From assembly GCA_922989275.2 (NCBI GenBank), contig OV277872.1, positions 33,025,619-33,089,618 on the forward strand: a stretch of DNA of 64,000 nt, given 5' to 3'. Of the stretch, positions 1-11,300 are shown in pieces. The notes under the pieces were generated by a model. It was not told the DNA's origin and searched no databases. It saw nothing but the letters and a program-made list of their open reading frames with translations. The position numbers and the translations under genes are program-made. Origin of the DNA: Gari tellinella (Eukaryota > Mollusca > Bivalvia > Cardiida > Psammobiidae). Numbering within the stretch: position 1 is the stretch's first letter; every line of letters starts with the position of its first letter.

Positions 1-833
1 ATGCATAAAAATCACTCGTGTAGAAACATTAACTTTTAATTGCATCATGTATATAAGCCAGTTCTTAAATTAACACTTCTGCATTTATTTGTTTTTTTAA
101 TTATCAAATACTTATCGAGTATTAGTTACAGACTGTAAAGATTGCAATGGGTGTCATTATGATATATACTAAACTCGCGGCAATACATTTTTTTATACAT
201 CAAAGTGTTAGCAGTGTGAACCAAGATCTCGCGTAACGCTGGGTCTAATCAATATCCAAACTGTTCGACATATTTTAGATCAGACAATGTCATTATGACA
301 TTCCATACAATACATTAAATTGTTGTTTAGACAGTTTGCAACAAGTACATGTTTTACTCAGCGGGTACAAGATACAAGATTTATTTAACGTCGGATACAA
401 TATATCAGTAACAGCCTCATTCCGACAAACACAAGTATAATATAAACAAGAGTAAAAGGCTGTAAAAAGTAGAACTGTAAAAGAAAGGGTTTACATAGCC
501 AGTGGATGCAAGCTAGGACTACAAACTATCAAAGGGACTCGCAACCGGATGGTGTACTTGTCAAAATAAAATAAAATACTCAAATAAAAGCACATCTGTG
601 GCATAATTTGGCCTCTGACATTAAAAAAATATGATCAGTCCAAAAAAAAGTCTCAAGAATCGTCACCGAATCTTAGTTTTTTTAGATATTTTCCATCGTT
701 TTTCTATAGCGTTAGCTAACGGTATAGTTGTTGTTGTTGCTTATCTACACGGGCTCAGACATAAACCCGAGCTGAATAAAGTACTATCGATCGCTACCAG
801 TGAAGTACGTTAATTCGCTACCATATAGATAGA
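1..833. other. No gene seen
   Basis: AT-rich sequence without coding signs. The 360-400 stretch (TACAAGATTTATTTAACGTC) resembles the tail of the SINE at 33398-33674, so an old SINE remnant is possible. The 60-codon open frame at 631-813 has no domain. Confidence 0.5.
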
Positions 834-943
834 GAGGCCCAGTTGCCGCGTGGATAAAGGCGTTTCCCTTTTTATAATGTTTGTCTCCGCATGGAGGGTC
901 ACGGGTTCGAATCCCACCAGAGCTTCTTTTTTTTTTTTTTTTT
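834..943 (+). repeat. tRNA-derived SINE head or class II tRNA pseudogene
   Basis: It shows an A-box-like TGCCGCGTGGATAAAGGCG, a variable-arm-like hairpin CTCCGCATGGAG and a B-box GGGTTCGAATCCC, followed by T17. The acceptor arms do not pair and the anticodon arm is poor, so this is not a functional tRNA gene. A SINE is the better call. Confidence 0.5.
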
Positions 944-1074
944 GAAATGCGTTTTTTAACAAAATTTATTATCCTAAACTAAATCTTACCCATTTATATA
1001 AGCATTTGACATATATTTACAAATTACTTTTTTTAATGCTAAATCCGGTTGCGAGCCTCTTTAAGGTTGTTTCG

Positions 1075-1348
1075 TTTTGTTTTCCAGGTCTGCCATTTCT
1101 CTGTTTTTTCCCTAAATCTCCGGATTTTTCCCCTGTACATGGTACCTTAAAGCAGGCTGAAAGCAAAGCAGACTGCGCCCTAAGGCGCATTCTGCTTTAC
1201 TTACAGTCTGCTTTAAGTAGTCACATGTCAACAAATTAAGGAAAAGGCTATGGGGGTAAAGGTACGATTTGTAAAATCGTACTTGAAAAATTCAAATTTG
1301 GAAATCTTAGGATTTTTTATGTCAACTTATGGCAGCCCTGGAACTAGG
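1075..1348. repeat. Foldback element, family K
   Basis: Shares its full length with 35812-36067. The ends are TGCCATTTCTCTG and ATGGCAGCCCTG. The central palindrome is of the family A type (GACTGCGCCCTAAGGCGCA). Confidence 0.7.
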
Positions 1349-1359
1349 AGCTTTGATTC

Positions 1360-2590
1360 ATTAGTCTCTGCACGGTAAGTATAGTAATAATTGATCAGGC
1401 ACTAAATCATCGAGAATCAGAATCAACTTTGGAACTAATTTAAATAATACGTCCACTCAATGATAGGTCACATTTGAAGAGAAGTTGTTGCTTAATGAAG
1501 GGCAACAGTAATCATCAATACTTGAAACAGACTATGGAGTAATTTGTAACATCTTTAATACGCTCGCATTTGATGAGGTATGAATAGTATAGCATGTACA
1601 TATAATATCACGTGACAACAGTGAAACTAATATTCGTATTGGATCAGCCTGAAAATGGAGTGAACATACTAAGGGTTTAAGCGGGGGCTGGGTCTATTTA
1701 CGTGCACTGTCGAAACCTTCGAAATATTAAAGGCATGCATTATATTTAGCCTAAATTAGACTGACGGTGAAGCATACTAAGGTGTACATTGTATTATGAG
1801 GTCACCTCTCTCCAAAAAAACTTAGTATGAGGTGATGATCAGTTAAACAATAGATGTTTTAGAATATAAAAACGTTCAGTGTTTGCTGTTACGAATAAAA
1901 AGCTCCATTTTCCACATTTTACAACAACATTCAAAACTTTTCATAATTTGAACAATTTAAAAACATTTACGACGTCGCGGAAGAGAATGATATAAGTTAA
2001 ATTGAGCATCGGCGACTCGGAGGAAAATAATTGATTGTCGACCATCTAGCGATAATCGGTACACACCTAATTTTTATACTATATAGATATAATAATAGTA
2101 TATTGTTTTACGAGAAGAAATTGCCTTCATCTTAAAACTCTCCTGGTTTGTAACAGACCCAGTTTTCCAATCGTAATCTGACTAAGAATAGGTTAAATGT
2201 TGTTGTTTTTGCTAGTTGTTAATTTTTAATTGAAAGAACTTGCAATTGGAAAGGAATAAAGGACATTTTTGCCCATTGCTTTTTTACTTACAGTGAAGAA
2301 GGCGTTATTATTTACCGTTTAAATGTTACAGAAAGGCACACGCAACACACTAAATGACAACTTTTAGACAATCCTGAATATCCATTTAAATCTGAATGGC
2401 AAACAGTTTATAGCCTGATTACACACCGGGTTACTCAGCGTCTCCAACCTGTTTGCAATGGAAATAATAATTTAGAGCAATTTTTAGTTTTTTACACGTT
2501 TATTGAAAAGAAAATGTTTAATCCACTGCACATATCCCTTTATGTAGCTGGTTTGAAATTATGGTGAAACAGATTGATAGACTTCGCTGG
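1360..2590. other. No gene or repeat recognised
   Basis: AT-rich, without long open frames or clear palindromes. Confidence 0.5.
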
Positions 2591-2668
2591 CTGGCTTGAT
2601 AGCTCAGTGTGTAGAGTGCTGGCATAGTAAGCCAAAGGCACTAGATTAAAGTCCCAGTTGAGTCACAA
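2591..2668 (+). repeat. tRNA-like SINE head
   Basis: The A box TAGCTCAGTGTGTAGAGTG is clear; the B box is degenerate (AGATTAAAGTCCC). It reads as an old tRNA-derived SINE rather than a gene. Confidence 0.5.
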
Positions 2669-2957
2669 CTTTTTCACCATGTTACATTTTGCGCACAAAG
2701 TAAACAAAACCGTTTTTCTTCATTACGGGAATTTGCATGGAAATATCTCAGAACGTTTAATAAATCAGAATGGTACAACTGGAAGCAGGTGTTCTTTTAT
2801 CATACCGACAGTCTTCCAGCGCCTTCAGCGCTTTGATTTAAGTATTCATACAACATCTATTTCGATTGGAACACGATTCTGATGTTATTTTTTAAAAATT
2901 ATATCATAGCGTCTGTTTGGTCTATAAAATCACATTTTATAAAATAAAAATATTTCT

Positions 2958-3022
2958 TCTCTATCGGGATTTGAACCCGGAACCTCGATGTTACTAGTCC
3001 CTTGCTCTACCGACACACCTAT
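2958..3022 (-). repeat. tRNA-like sequence (Thr-AGT-like), minus strand
   Basis: The reverse strand shows GTGTCGGTAGAGCAAGG (A box) and GGTTCCGGGTTCAAATCCC (B box). The anticodon loop reads CTAGTAA. The acceptor stem does not close, so this is a tRNA pseudogene or SINE head. Confidence 0.5.
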
Positions 3023-3429
3023 TGCAGATGAGTTACATCTGAGGGTTGTACATTAGGTATATATTGGAAAGAGTCGCAGGTGAGACATCAATGATCTTAC
3101 CTGAATTAAAACCCACTCGAAAGCGTAACACGATGCGTTTTAGTAGATACGATTAAGTATGCTAGGAGACTCGGGAATAATAGTTTATCAACAATAACTT
3201 TTTGAACTTGCTCAATGTGGAGTGTTAATCCACTGAGAATCACAACTGTTACAAAATTAACGTAATCAGCCGAAACAACCCGACACTGTACGATCCGCTA
3301 TTGATTATTGATTTATACAGCGTCATCTTACAATAATTTATTCATGCATAAAGTTCAACGTCAGGTCAATATTGTCGCACAATATCATAAGAAATATTTT
3401 CTACTGTACATCAGACAATCGTCTGCAAA

Positions 3430-3770
3430 GAGGCGGGCTTGCAAATTAATTTTACATACATGTACGTAGGCAAGTCATTAATATATGTCAGGTAGAGGAG
3501 CGGTCCTAGTACTATACCCTGTGGTACACATGATGTATCTGGTGCAGGAAATGATGTTTTACAGTCTAGTACAACTTATTGGGTCCTACATTTCAGAAAG
3601 TCCTGAATGCATCCAAGTATCTGGCCACCTACCCGGTAGTGATGGAGTTCCAGGCTGCAAGATATTGCTCATGGGGGACCTTGTCAAAGGCTTTGCTGAA
3701 ATCCAGCAATATTGCATCGATCTGTTCAATTTCTGTTGTCTATTGTTCAGACCAGCTGTCATAGTTTCTA
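3430..3770 (-). pseudogene. Decayed non-LTR retrotransposon reverse-transcriptase fragment
   Basis: On the - strand the frames encode [15 protein letters not shown] (palm motif A) and, after a frame change and an in-frame stop, VPQGIVLGPLLYLTYINDLP (motif B region). These motifs and their spacing belong to jockey/CR1-type LINE reverse transcriptases. Only about 110 codons survive, with at least one frameshift and one stop. The motif D side runs to about 3430 and fades. The upstream edge abuts an ATCC microsatellite. Confidence 0.85.
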
Positions 3771-3862
3771 TCCATCCATCCACCCATCCATCCATCCATC
3801 TACCTATCCAACCATCTATCCATCCATCATCCAACCATCCATCCATCTATCTATCCCATCTT
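3771..3862. repeat. (ATCC)n microsatellite
   Basis: About 90 bases of imperfect CATC/CCAT tetranucleotide repeat. The overlapping Ser/His/Pro- and Trp/Asp-rich open frames are products of this repeat. Confidence 0.9.
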
Positions 3863-4167
3863 TCATTAATCTATTCTGCCACACTGTGACACACCCTCAC
3901 AGGAAAATTTCAGGCAGTGTGCACCTGTGTCTGTTACAGTGTTAGTAGTGTTAAGAACAGTATAAATTATAAGGGTTTGAATACTTTGAAGAAACAAAGT
4001 TATATTTGTTATAGCTTATAAAAAAATATAAAATTGAGCTATTTTCTTCAGTAGAGGAATAAATCAAAAGGCGTAGTTAGGGGATAATGGGTTAAAGCTA
4101 TATGACAGTAAAGCAGAAAGTTCCTTGCTTTAAAGCAAGAAGACAGTAAAGCAGAAAGCTCCTTGCC

Positions 4168-4418
4168 TTAACTCTTTCCTCCCTGAAACTTAAAATGGAC
4201 AACCCCAGTTTCCATTTGAGTATAGTCAATTTCTGACTTTTAAGGGTTGTTTTTGTCAATGTTTGACATTTTGACAAACAGTGAAGAACCAGATCAGAGG
4301 GCTCCGTAAGGAGCCCTCTGATCCGGGTATTCACTGTTTGCATAGGATAAGTGCACTTTTCACATGTATACTGTTTGAAAAGGACGCCTATATGCGGGAC
4401 TAGGGTTCAAGGGGTTAA
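4168..4418. repeat. Foldback element, family C
   Basis: Full copy from AACTCTTTCCTCCCTG to TAGGGTTCAAGGGGTTAA. Its central palindrome at 4272-4341 has stem CAGAGGGCTCC and loop GTAA. A family B remnant precedes it. Confidence 0.85.
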
Positions 4419-4552
4419 GCAGACATATTCCTATTGCCTAAATACACACTGAAATAATTAACTTATAATTATACGAGTCTGACTCAAATTTTCTTGTTTT
4501 CTTTACTTTCTAGGTTACTAAATAAACAGCTGAGGACTGATAGTTTGATATC

Positions 4553-5312
4553 ATGGAAGTATTTGACAATACCAGCACTCCAACACGCAAAAGCTCAAGG
4601 ACTGTGAAAAGAAGAACTGTGAGTGACTTTGTTGAGTGGAATACCCATAAATCAAACAGAAAGAAATCTCCAAAGAATTTCAAAGACAAGGGAAATATCA
4701 TAAAGAAATCTCCAAAGAATTTCAAAGACAAGGGAGTTAAAAGCAATAAGCAGCGTGCATGTTTTAGAACAGATATAGGACTTCAGAAGAAGAAGAATGA
4801 TGGTACTGAAGAGATAGTAGAAGATGGAGCTGTCAAATGTGACAATAATATCCAAGGCAATAAACACACAAGTGATACAAGCATAAAAAATGAGCAGCTG
4901 GAAAAAATAGACATTGATGCAGAACATTCTGAAGGCTTTACAAAACAAGAAAAAACAAACTCTGAAAAACTTGACATTAATGGAACCAATTTAAAGGAAT
5001 ACAAAGAAAGCAAAGAAGATGCTGCTGCTGCAGACTGCAACAAACCCAAGAAACATTCTGAGAATCTTGAAACTGATGGAGTCAAAAGGGAATGCAAAGA
5101 AAGCAAAGCAGAGAATGCTGAAGACTGTGTGAAACTAAAAAAACACATTGAGGGGGTTGAAGCTATTGGTAGCAAGAGCAAATGCAAGAAAAGCCAAGCC
5201 AAGAAGATAATCAAAGCCCAAGATGAAGTCAAACCTGAGTTTCAATGCACATTGTGCCCAAAGTCTCTTGGTTCTAGAGACAGTTTTCAAAAACATATGT
5301 TTAGGCACACAG
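4553..5312 (+). CDS. Zinc-finger gene, coding exon 1
   Basis: Encodes residues 1-253 and ends in phase 1 at the donor AG|GTATAG. The N-terminal half is rich in Lys, Glu and Asn. It has a direct tandem duplication around 4667-4738 (the peptide KKSPKNFKDKG occurs twice) and about three degenerate repeats of the type KxxKESKxxxAxxC around 4990-5200. Finger 1 (CTLC...HMFRH) lies at its 3' end. The acceptor upstream at 4512-4513 implies a short 5' UTR on this exon. Reading past the donor runs only 14 more codons to a stop, so splicing is needed for the other fingers. Confidence 0.93.
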
Positions 5313-8300
5313 GTATAGTAGATAAAAAATGTTGCATGATTAACCATGTCTAAAACCCACTATATGTACCTACCCACTAGCCTGTTTCTAGTTTTGAAGA
5401 CATAAAACCACTTAAAGTAGGTTCAAAGGAAAGCAGAATGCATTTTAGGCACATTCTGCTTTCCTTTCAGTCTGCTTTAAGTTGCCATCTGCTAGGATAT
5501 AGAACATAGTTATTTGTTTTGATATAAAATCATGACTGTATAAAGTGGAACTATTTCCTTGAGTGGATTTATAAATTAAAGGCCTAAAAAGGCATACTTT
5601 TGGGTTAACTGTGAAGTCTTCATCCATAACATAGCAATACATCTAGCTGAGTTCAAGGCATGTAGGTGCCAAAAGCAAGATGAAAGTAAAGCAGAAAGCT
5701 CCTATAGGAGCTTTCTGCTTTATTTTCATCTTGCTTTTAGCTGTCACATGCATTCAACAATATATACACATTACCAGTTGACATTGCGATACAGAGTGAT
5801 GTGTTTAGCTCGAGACGATTTTGGCGAAAAAAAGCCGATCTGATGAGCGCCTTGGCGCGAGTCTGATCGGTTGTTTCCGCAAAAAACGTCAACGCTAAAT
5901 GCAACACTCTGTAGCACCCTGCCAACTGGTGATGTGTTTGTTATATGCCTTGAATACACACCAGAAACAATTAAATACATGTAGTTGTTTAAATCATTTT
6001 ATAGCCAAAATTTATTAGTTATTTGAAGCAGAACAAGATTTTTTGTTTGCCACAATGAATAACGCGGCACTTGTACACGTACGTAAATGATGTCACGTTA
6101 AATCGAAAGCGAGGTCAGAGTAAAATACAAAGTGGCTGATACAAGGTGGCTGATACAGACTCTTGTATTTTACTGTGCAAATACACGCGGAAACGCTCGA
6201 TATTATACAAAGGCATATATAATAAAATTGAGTATTTATTTATGATGCTTTTTAGCTCACCTGATACGAAGGCTCAGGATAAGCTATTGTGATACCATTC
6301 CATCCGTCGTCCGGTGTCTGGCGTATGTCGTCCATTCACATTTTCAAACAACATTTCCTCAGAAACCGCTGACCTGATTTCAACCACACTTTGTCAGAAG
6401 CATGATCAGTGACAAGGGGGAACGAAATAGTGTTCAAAGTTTTTGACTAGAATTATCCCCTTGCTTTGGGACCAGGTTTTTTTAAACATAACCGTATAGA
6501 CAACTTTTAATGCATAAGAAAATTTTAAAAAATCTTCTTCTCAGAAACTGAATATTGCCAAACTGCCAAAACTGATATTTGGTATGTATCATTACCTAAT
6601 GATCTTCTAGCAAGATTGCTCAACTTTTGACCCTGAGGCCAAAAATGGCCCCGCCCTGGGGCTTGTCAGGGTTTTAGCTCACCTTACAATATTTAGAGAG
6701 GGGATTGGGCTGAAGTTTAGCCCCCCAAATAGTGAAAATACCCATAAAGAGCCATGAACTGCATTGTTCTCTTGTGACATTGTGTACAGATAAACCTCTC
6801 TATTATGACCACTAACAAAAGACGGTTAATTGACTACAAAAAGACAGGTGATAGCTTAAAGCAAGATGCACAAAAAACAGAAAGCTCCTAAAGGAGCTTT
6901 CTGTTTTATGTTCATCTTGCTTTAAGCATTCCCCTGCCATAAACACCTGAAAATGACCAAATTTAGTAGTTGTTACACATGTATAGAGGTTTTACTGTAT
7001 GTATTTCTCCACAGGGAAGAAGCCATATGTCTGTGAAATTTGCAGCAAGTCGTTTTCAATGAAGTCTTACCTGAACCGTCATATGTGCAGACATTCAGAA
7101 GTGAAACAGTTTTTCTGTGAGATATGTAATAAAGGCTTCAACAGGAAGACCACCTTGCACACGCACCTTAGTTCACATACAGGTACTGTGGGGTAGACAT
7201 TATCCTTTCTTGTTTAAACCTTTACCTAATAAATACACCTTTTTACATCAATCATTAATTTATCCCTCCTTTAACTTTCTTCCCTGAAACTTTAAATGGA
7301 CAATTCCAGTTTCCATTTTAGTCAAGTCCATATCTGACTTTTAAGGGTTGTTTTTGTCAATGTTTGGCATTTATGACAAACAGAGAAGACCCTGATCAGA
7401 GGGCTCCTTGGAGCCCTCTGATCTGGGTCTTCACTGTTTGCATAGGACAAGTGTACTATTCAAATGTACACTGTTTTCAAAGGACGCCAATATGCGGGAC
7501 TAGGGTTCAAAGGGTTAACCCATTACCCCATTGCCTGTTTCTATGAAAATCTGAAACATTCAAATGCTTGAGAACTATCTTACTATCTTAGACTCAACCC
7601 GAAACTCACTATATAGCCTTTGGGGACTTATCAAATTTTCAGATGAGAAGAACTTTGCTTGTGACCAATGTGGTAGGACGTTCAAGATGAAGCAGTCCCT
7701 TAAAGCTCACATAAACACGCACAACCTGGAGAAGATGTATGTGTGTCATCTCTGTGGTAAATCATTCGGGTGTGACCGCTATCTCATACAACACATGATC
7801 TCTCATTCTGGTATGTATGCCTGAATATTGGTTTAACTCATTATCCCTTGAAACTTCCAGTGGACAATTCCAGTTTACAATAAAGGCTGGTCCATTTTAG
7901 ACTATTTAGTGTTGTGTTTTGTAATAAATTGCAAAATGCCAAACAGTGAAGTCCCTGATCAGAGGACTCCTGCTGGTGCCCTTTGATCAGGGACTTCACT
8001 GTTTGCATCTGACAATTGTACTCTTCACAGGTACACATTGGGTAAAAGATGCATATATGTGTCACTATGGCTCAATGAATGAACCCATTACCACAAATAC
8101 ACCTGGTTAGGCTTTTAAATTATTCCTTTGCAGAAAAAAATAATTCCTATGCATACAGTCATGAATATGCATCATAAGAAATGTTTCCTCCCTGAAACAT
8201 CAAATTGACAATTCTAGTTTTCAATTTAGTCTAGTTCATTTTTGTCGTTCTAGGGTTGATTTTTACAATACATGTATATGTCAAAATGACAAACAGTGAA

Positions 8301-11300
8301 GACCCTGTTCAGAGGGCTCCTTAAGGAGCCCTCTGATCAGGGTCAACACTGTTTGCATAGGACAAGTGTAATCCTCACAGGTATGCTTTTGGCAAATGAT
8401 GCATCTATGCGTAACTGGGGTTCAAAGAGTTAATATATTCGCCCTAGCCTTGCTTTCAGGTTTAAGTTTTTTCGACAACAAACTTTCACTGACCATATTG
8501 TCTTAATTTGCCTCAATCAATTTGAAATTCCGCTCAGTTGTACAGTATTATCTAACCTACGTGCAAGTCCCATAACTCTGTTAATATTTTAAGAGTTATG
8601 CACCTTTTTACCCCTTACACATTTTAGGTAGTAATAGTTGCTTTCATTCTACCTTACTGGTTGTACAGTGGAGAAAACGTTATTCTTTCCCAATAAACGC
8701 GTTTACGCTAAAACTATTATTTGCTGTGCAAACAGTTTGGAGCCAGATCAGACGCCGGGTAACCCGGCGTCTGATCAGGCTCCAAACTGTTTGCCACCAA
8801 GATAAACAAGAATTATCAGAATTGTCCAAAAGTTGTTCTTTTCTACGTTTTAGTGCTTTGCTTTTGCGTACGTTTGCGTTTAAACGGGAAAGAATAACAG
8901 ATTCTCCACTGTATGCTCAGTAGAGAGATTGAGATGTAGCTGAGCTTGTGATCCTGTTGAAAGTGTGTGCTATTATTTTTTCGTTACAGATGCTCGTTCG
9001 TATAAGTGCAAAATATGTGAGAAAATGTTTTCAAGTAAACAGACTCAGCAAGAACATGTAAGGCGACATGCAAAGATGAAAATAGAGGCTTGTGATATTT
9101 GCTCTAAAAGGTAGTATGCTACAGCTTTCATAAATAAGCCTTTGTAGCTCACCAGAACATAAAGTGCTCAAAGTGAGCTATTGTGATACCGCTCTGTCCG
9201 TCGTCCATCCATCTTTCCGTCAACAATGGCAAACAACATTTCTCTGAAACCAATTGACCCAGTGTGACCAAACTTGGTCAGATACATTCTGTTGGTTTGA
9301 GCTTCAAATGTTGTTCAAAGAAAGTGGATGGGGCTTATGATCTTGTTGCCATGGCAACCATGTACCAACTCTAGAAAAATCTTCTTTGAAACCACAGCTC
9401 TGATTTCAATTTGGTTTTCACCAAAATGCTTTTCTATGGATAGAAATTCAAAGATGTTCAAAGAAGTTTGATTCATCAAAAAATATCGCTGCCTGGCAGA
9501 GAGGATAGTCATTTTCTTTGTTCGGTTAAATTGAATGAAAAGTTATTTTTGGTTATATCGTAAAGAGATTTTGTCAGTGTCATGTCTTTAATTAATTTAG
9601 GTCATTCATGAATATAGGTCATGTTGGGTCATAAAATAGGTCAGTAGGTCAAATCGTAGAAAAGGCTTTTGGTCTCTCCAGGGGTCATACTTATAGCCTA
9701 ATCTTCTTAAAACTTGCTTAGAATGATCATCTTGACAAAATCTAGGCAATGTATGAATATGGGTTACATAAGGTTCAAAAGTAGGTCATTTTAACCCTAT
9801 TTATAAGCCATATTCTTTAGCTGCAAAGTCATAAAACTTGCTCAGAATGACACCTTGATAAAATCTAGTGTATAGCTATATCAAAATGTTGCCTTGCCCA
9901 GTCAACTTAGGTACAGTGTCTTCAGGTGAGCGAATTGAGGGCCATGGGTCTCTTATTATACCTTTCTTTATTTCTGAACAAAGGAAAGTAGTCCCAATCT
10001 TAGAAGTCCTGAAAATGACACGCACAATAACAGAATGACTGATGGACAAGATGATACCTATATATCCCCACCACAGGTGGTGGGGATATAATAATTGTAT
10101 TAACCCATTACCCCATAAATACGCTTTTTATGCCTATAAAGAAGAAAATAAATCCAATTTATAGTGTTACAAATAAGAATCATAAGAACTATTTTCTATA
10201 TTCTAGCAGATAATAGCTTAAAGCAGGCTGAAAGTAAAGCAAAATGCGCTCTAAGGCGCATTCTGCTTTACTTTCAACCTACTTTAAGTGGTCACCCATT
10301 TTGAAAACTAGTAACATTCTATGGGGTAATGAGTTAAAGACAGGTGACAGCTTAAAGCAAAATTAAAGTAAAGTAGAAAGCTTGTAAAGGAGCTTTCTGC
10401 TTTGCTCTTATCTTTCTATAACCCATTACCCCATAGCCTGTTTCTAGTTTTGAAAACAAGTTACCAATTAAAGCAGGTTGAAAGTAAAGCAGAATGTCCC
10501 ATAAGCCACTATCTACTAGAATATGGAAAATATTTCTAAGGGTACATATTTGTGACTGTATAAAATAGAACTTTTTTCTTTACTGGAGGAATGAGTTAAA
10601 AGGTGTATTTATGGAGTAATGGCTTAAGCAGCCTTGTATCTTACCCACTTTAGCCAAGAAAGGGCACATTATCTACAGTGTGAGGATGCACTTGTCCTTT
10701 AATTGCAGACTATGAAGATTCAGATCAGAGGACTCCTAAAGGGCTGAATAAATTGTAAAACACAACACTTAATAGTGACAGTTTACACCCTGGCTACACA
10801 CTGAAAACTCAACTGAACTTAGTGGTCTTTTAGAGTTGTTTCTATGTATATGTGTAATGTAAATTTGCCGACGAATGTGGTCCAGTGATAGAAGGCTAGA
10901 CTGCGGTACCAGGGGTCATGAGTTTGATCCTCCGCCGGTTCAAATCCTTCGTATGAGACTTTATAAACTGAGGTCCGATTTATCATTGCTTTACACTTTG
11001 CATCTAAAAAACCAGAGAACTCTGTTGATAGTAAGAGTAGGGCCTTGCACCCACCACCTTGGTTTTCTGTATCTGCTCCCCTTTCTCTGGGGCGTCTTAT
11101 TAGCTGTTGACTGGCAGAAATAGACATTAACAAACAAATAAAACCTTCTAAATAATCTGTTAAGTGGTATTAAGCAACCAGCCAATAAAATGCCCATTAG
11201 TAGTCTATTAATACAAATGACTCATAAATGCAGGATAACAATAATACAGAAAGCTCCTATAGGAGCTTTCTGTATTATTTTTATTCTGCATTTGGCAGTC

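Noticed and set aside
834..3022. Functional tRNA genes at 834, 2591 and 2958
   Set aside because: A and B boxes are present, but acceptor stems do not pair and anticodon arms are poor, so they are SINE heads or pseudogenes.
3485..3945. Ser/Pro/His- or Trp/Asp-rich small proteins around 3.5-3.9 kb
   Set aside because: They come from the ATCC microsatellite and the antisense of a decayed LINE.
4652..5347. Hydrophobic - strand open frames opposite the zinc-finger exon
   Set aside because: They are shadows of the Lys/Glu-rich + strand coding sequence.
8726..8923. A 65-codon open frame at 8.7 kb
   Set aside because: It is translated from the family E palindrome; similar frames arise in other foldbacks (22005, 36230, 58091).
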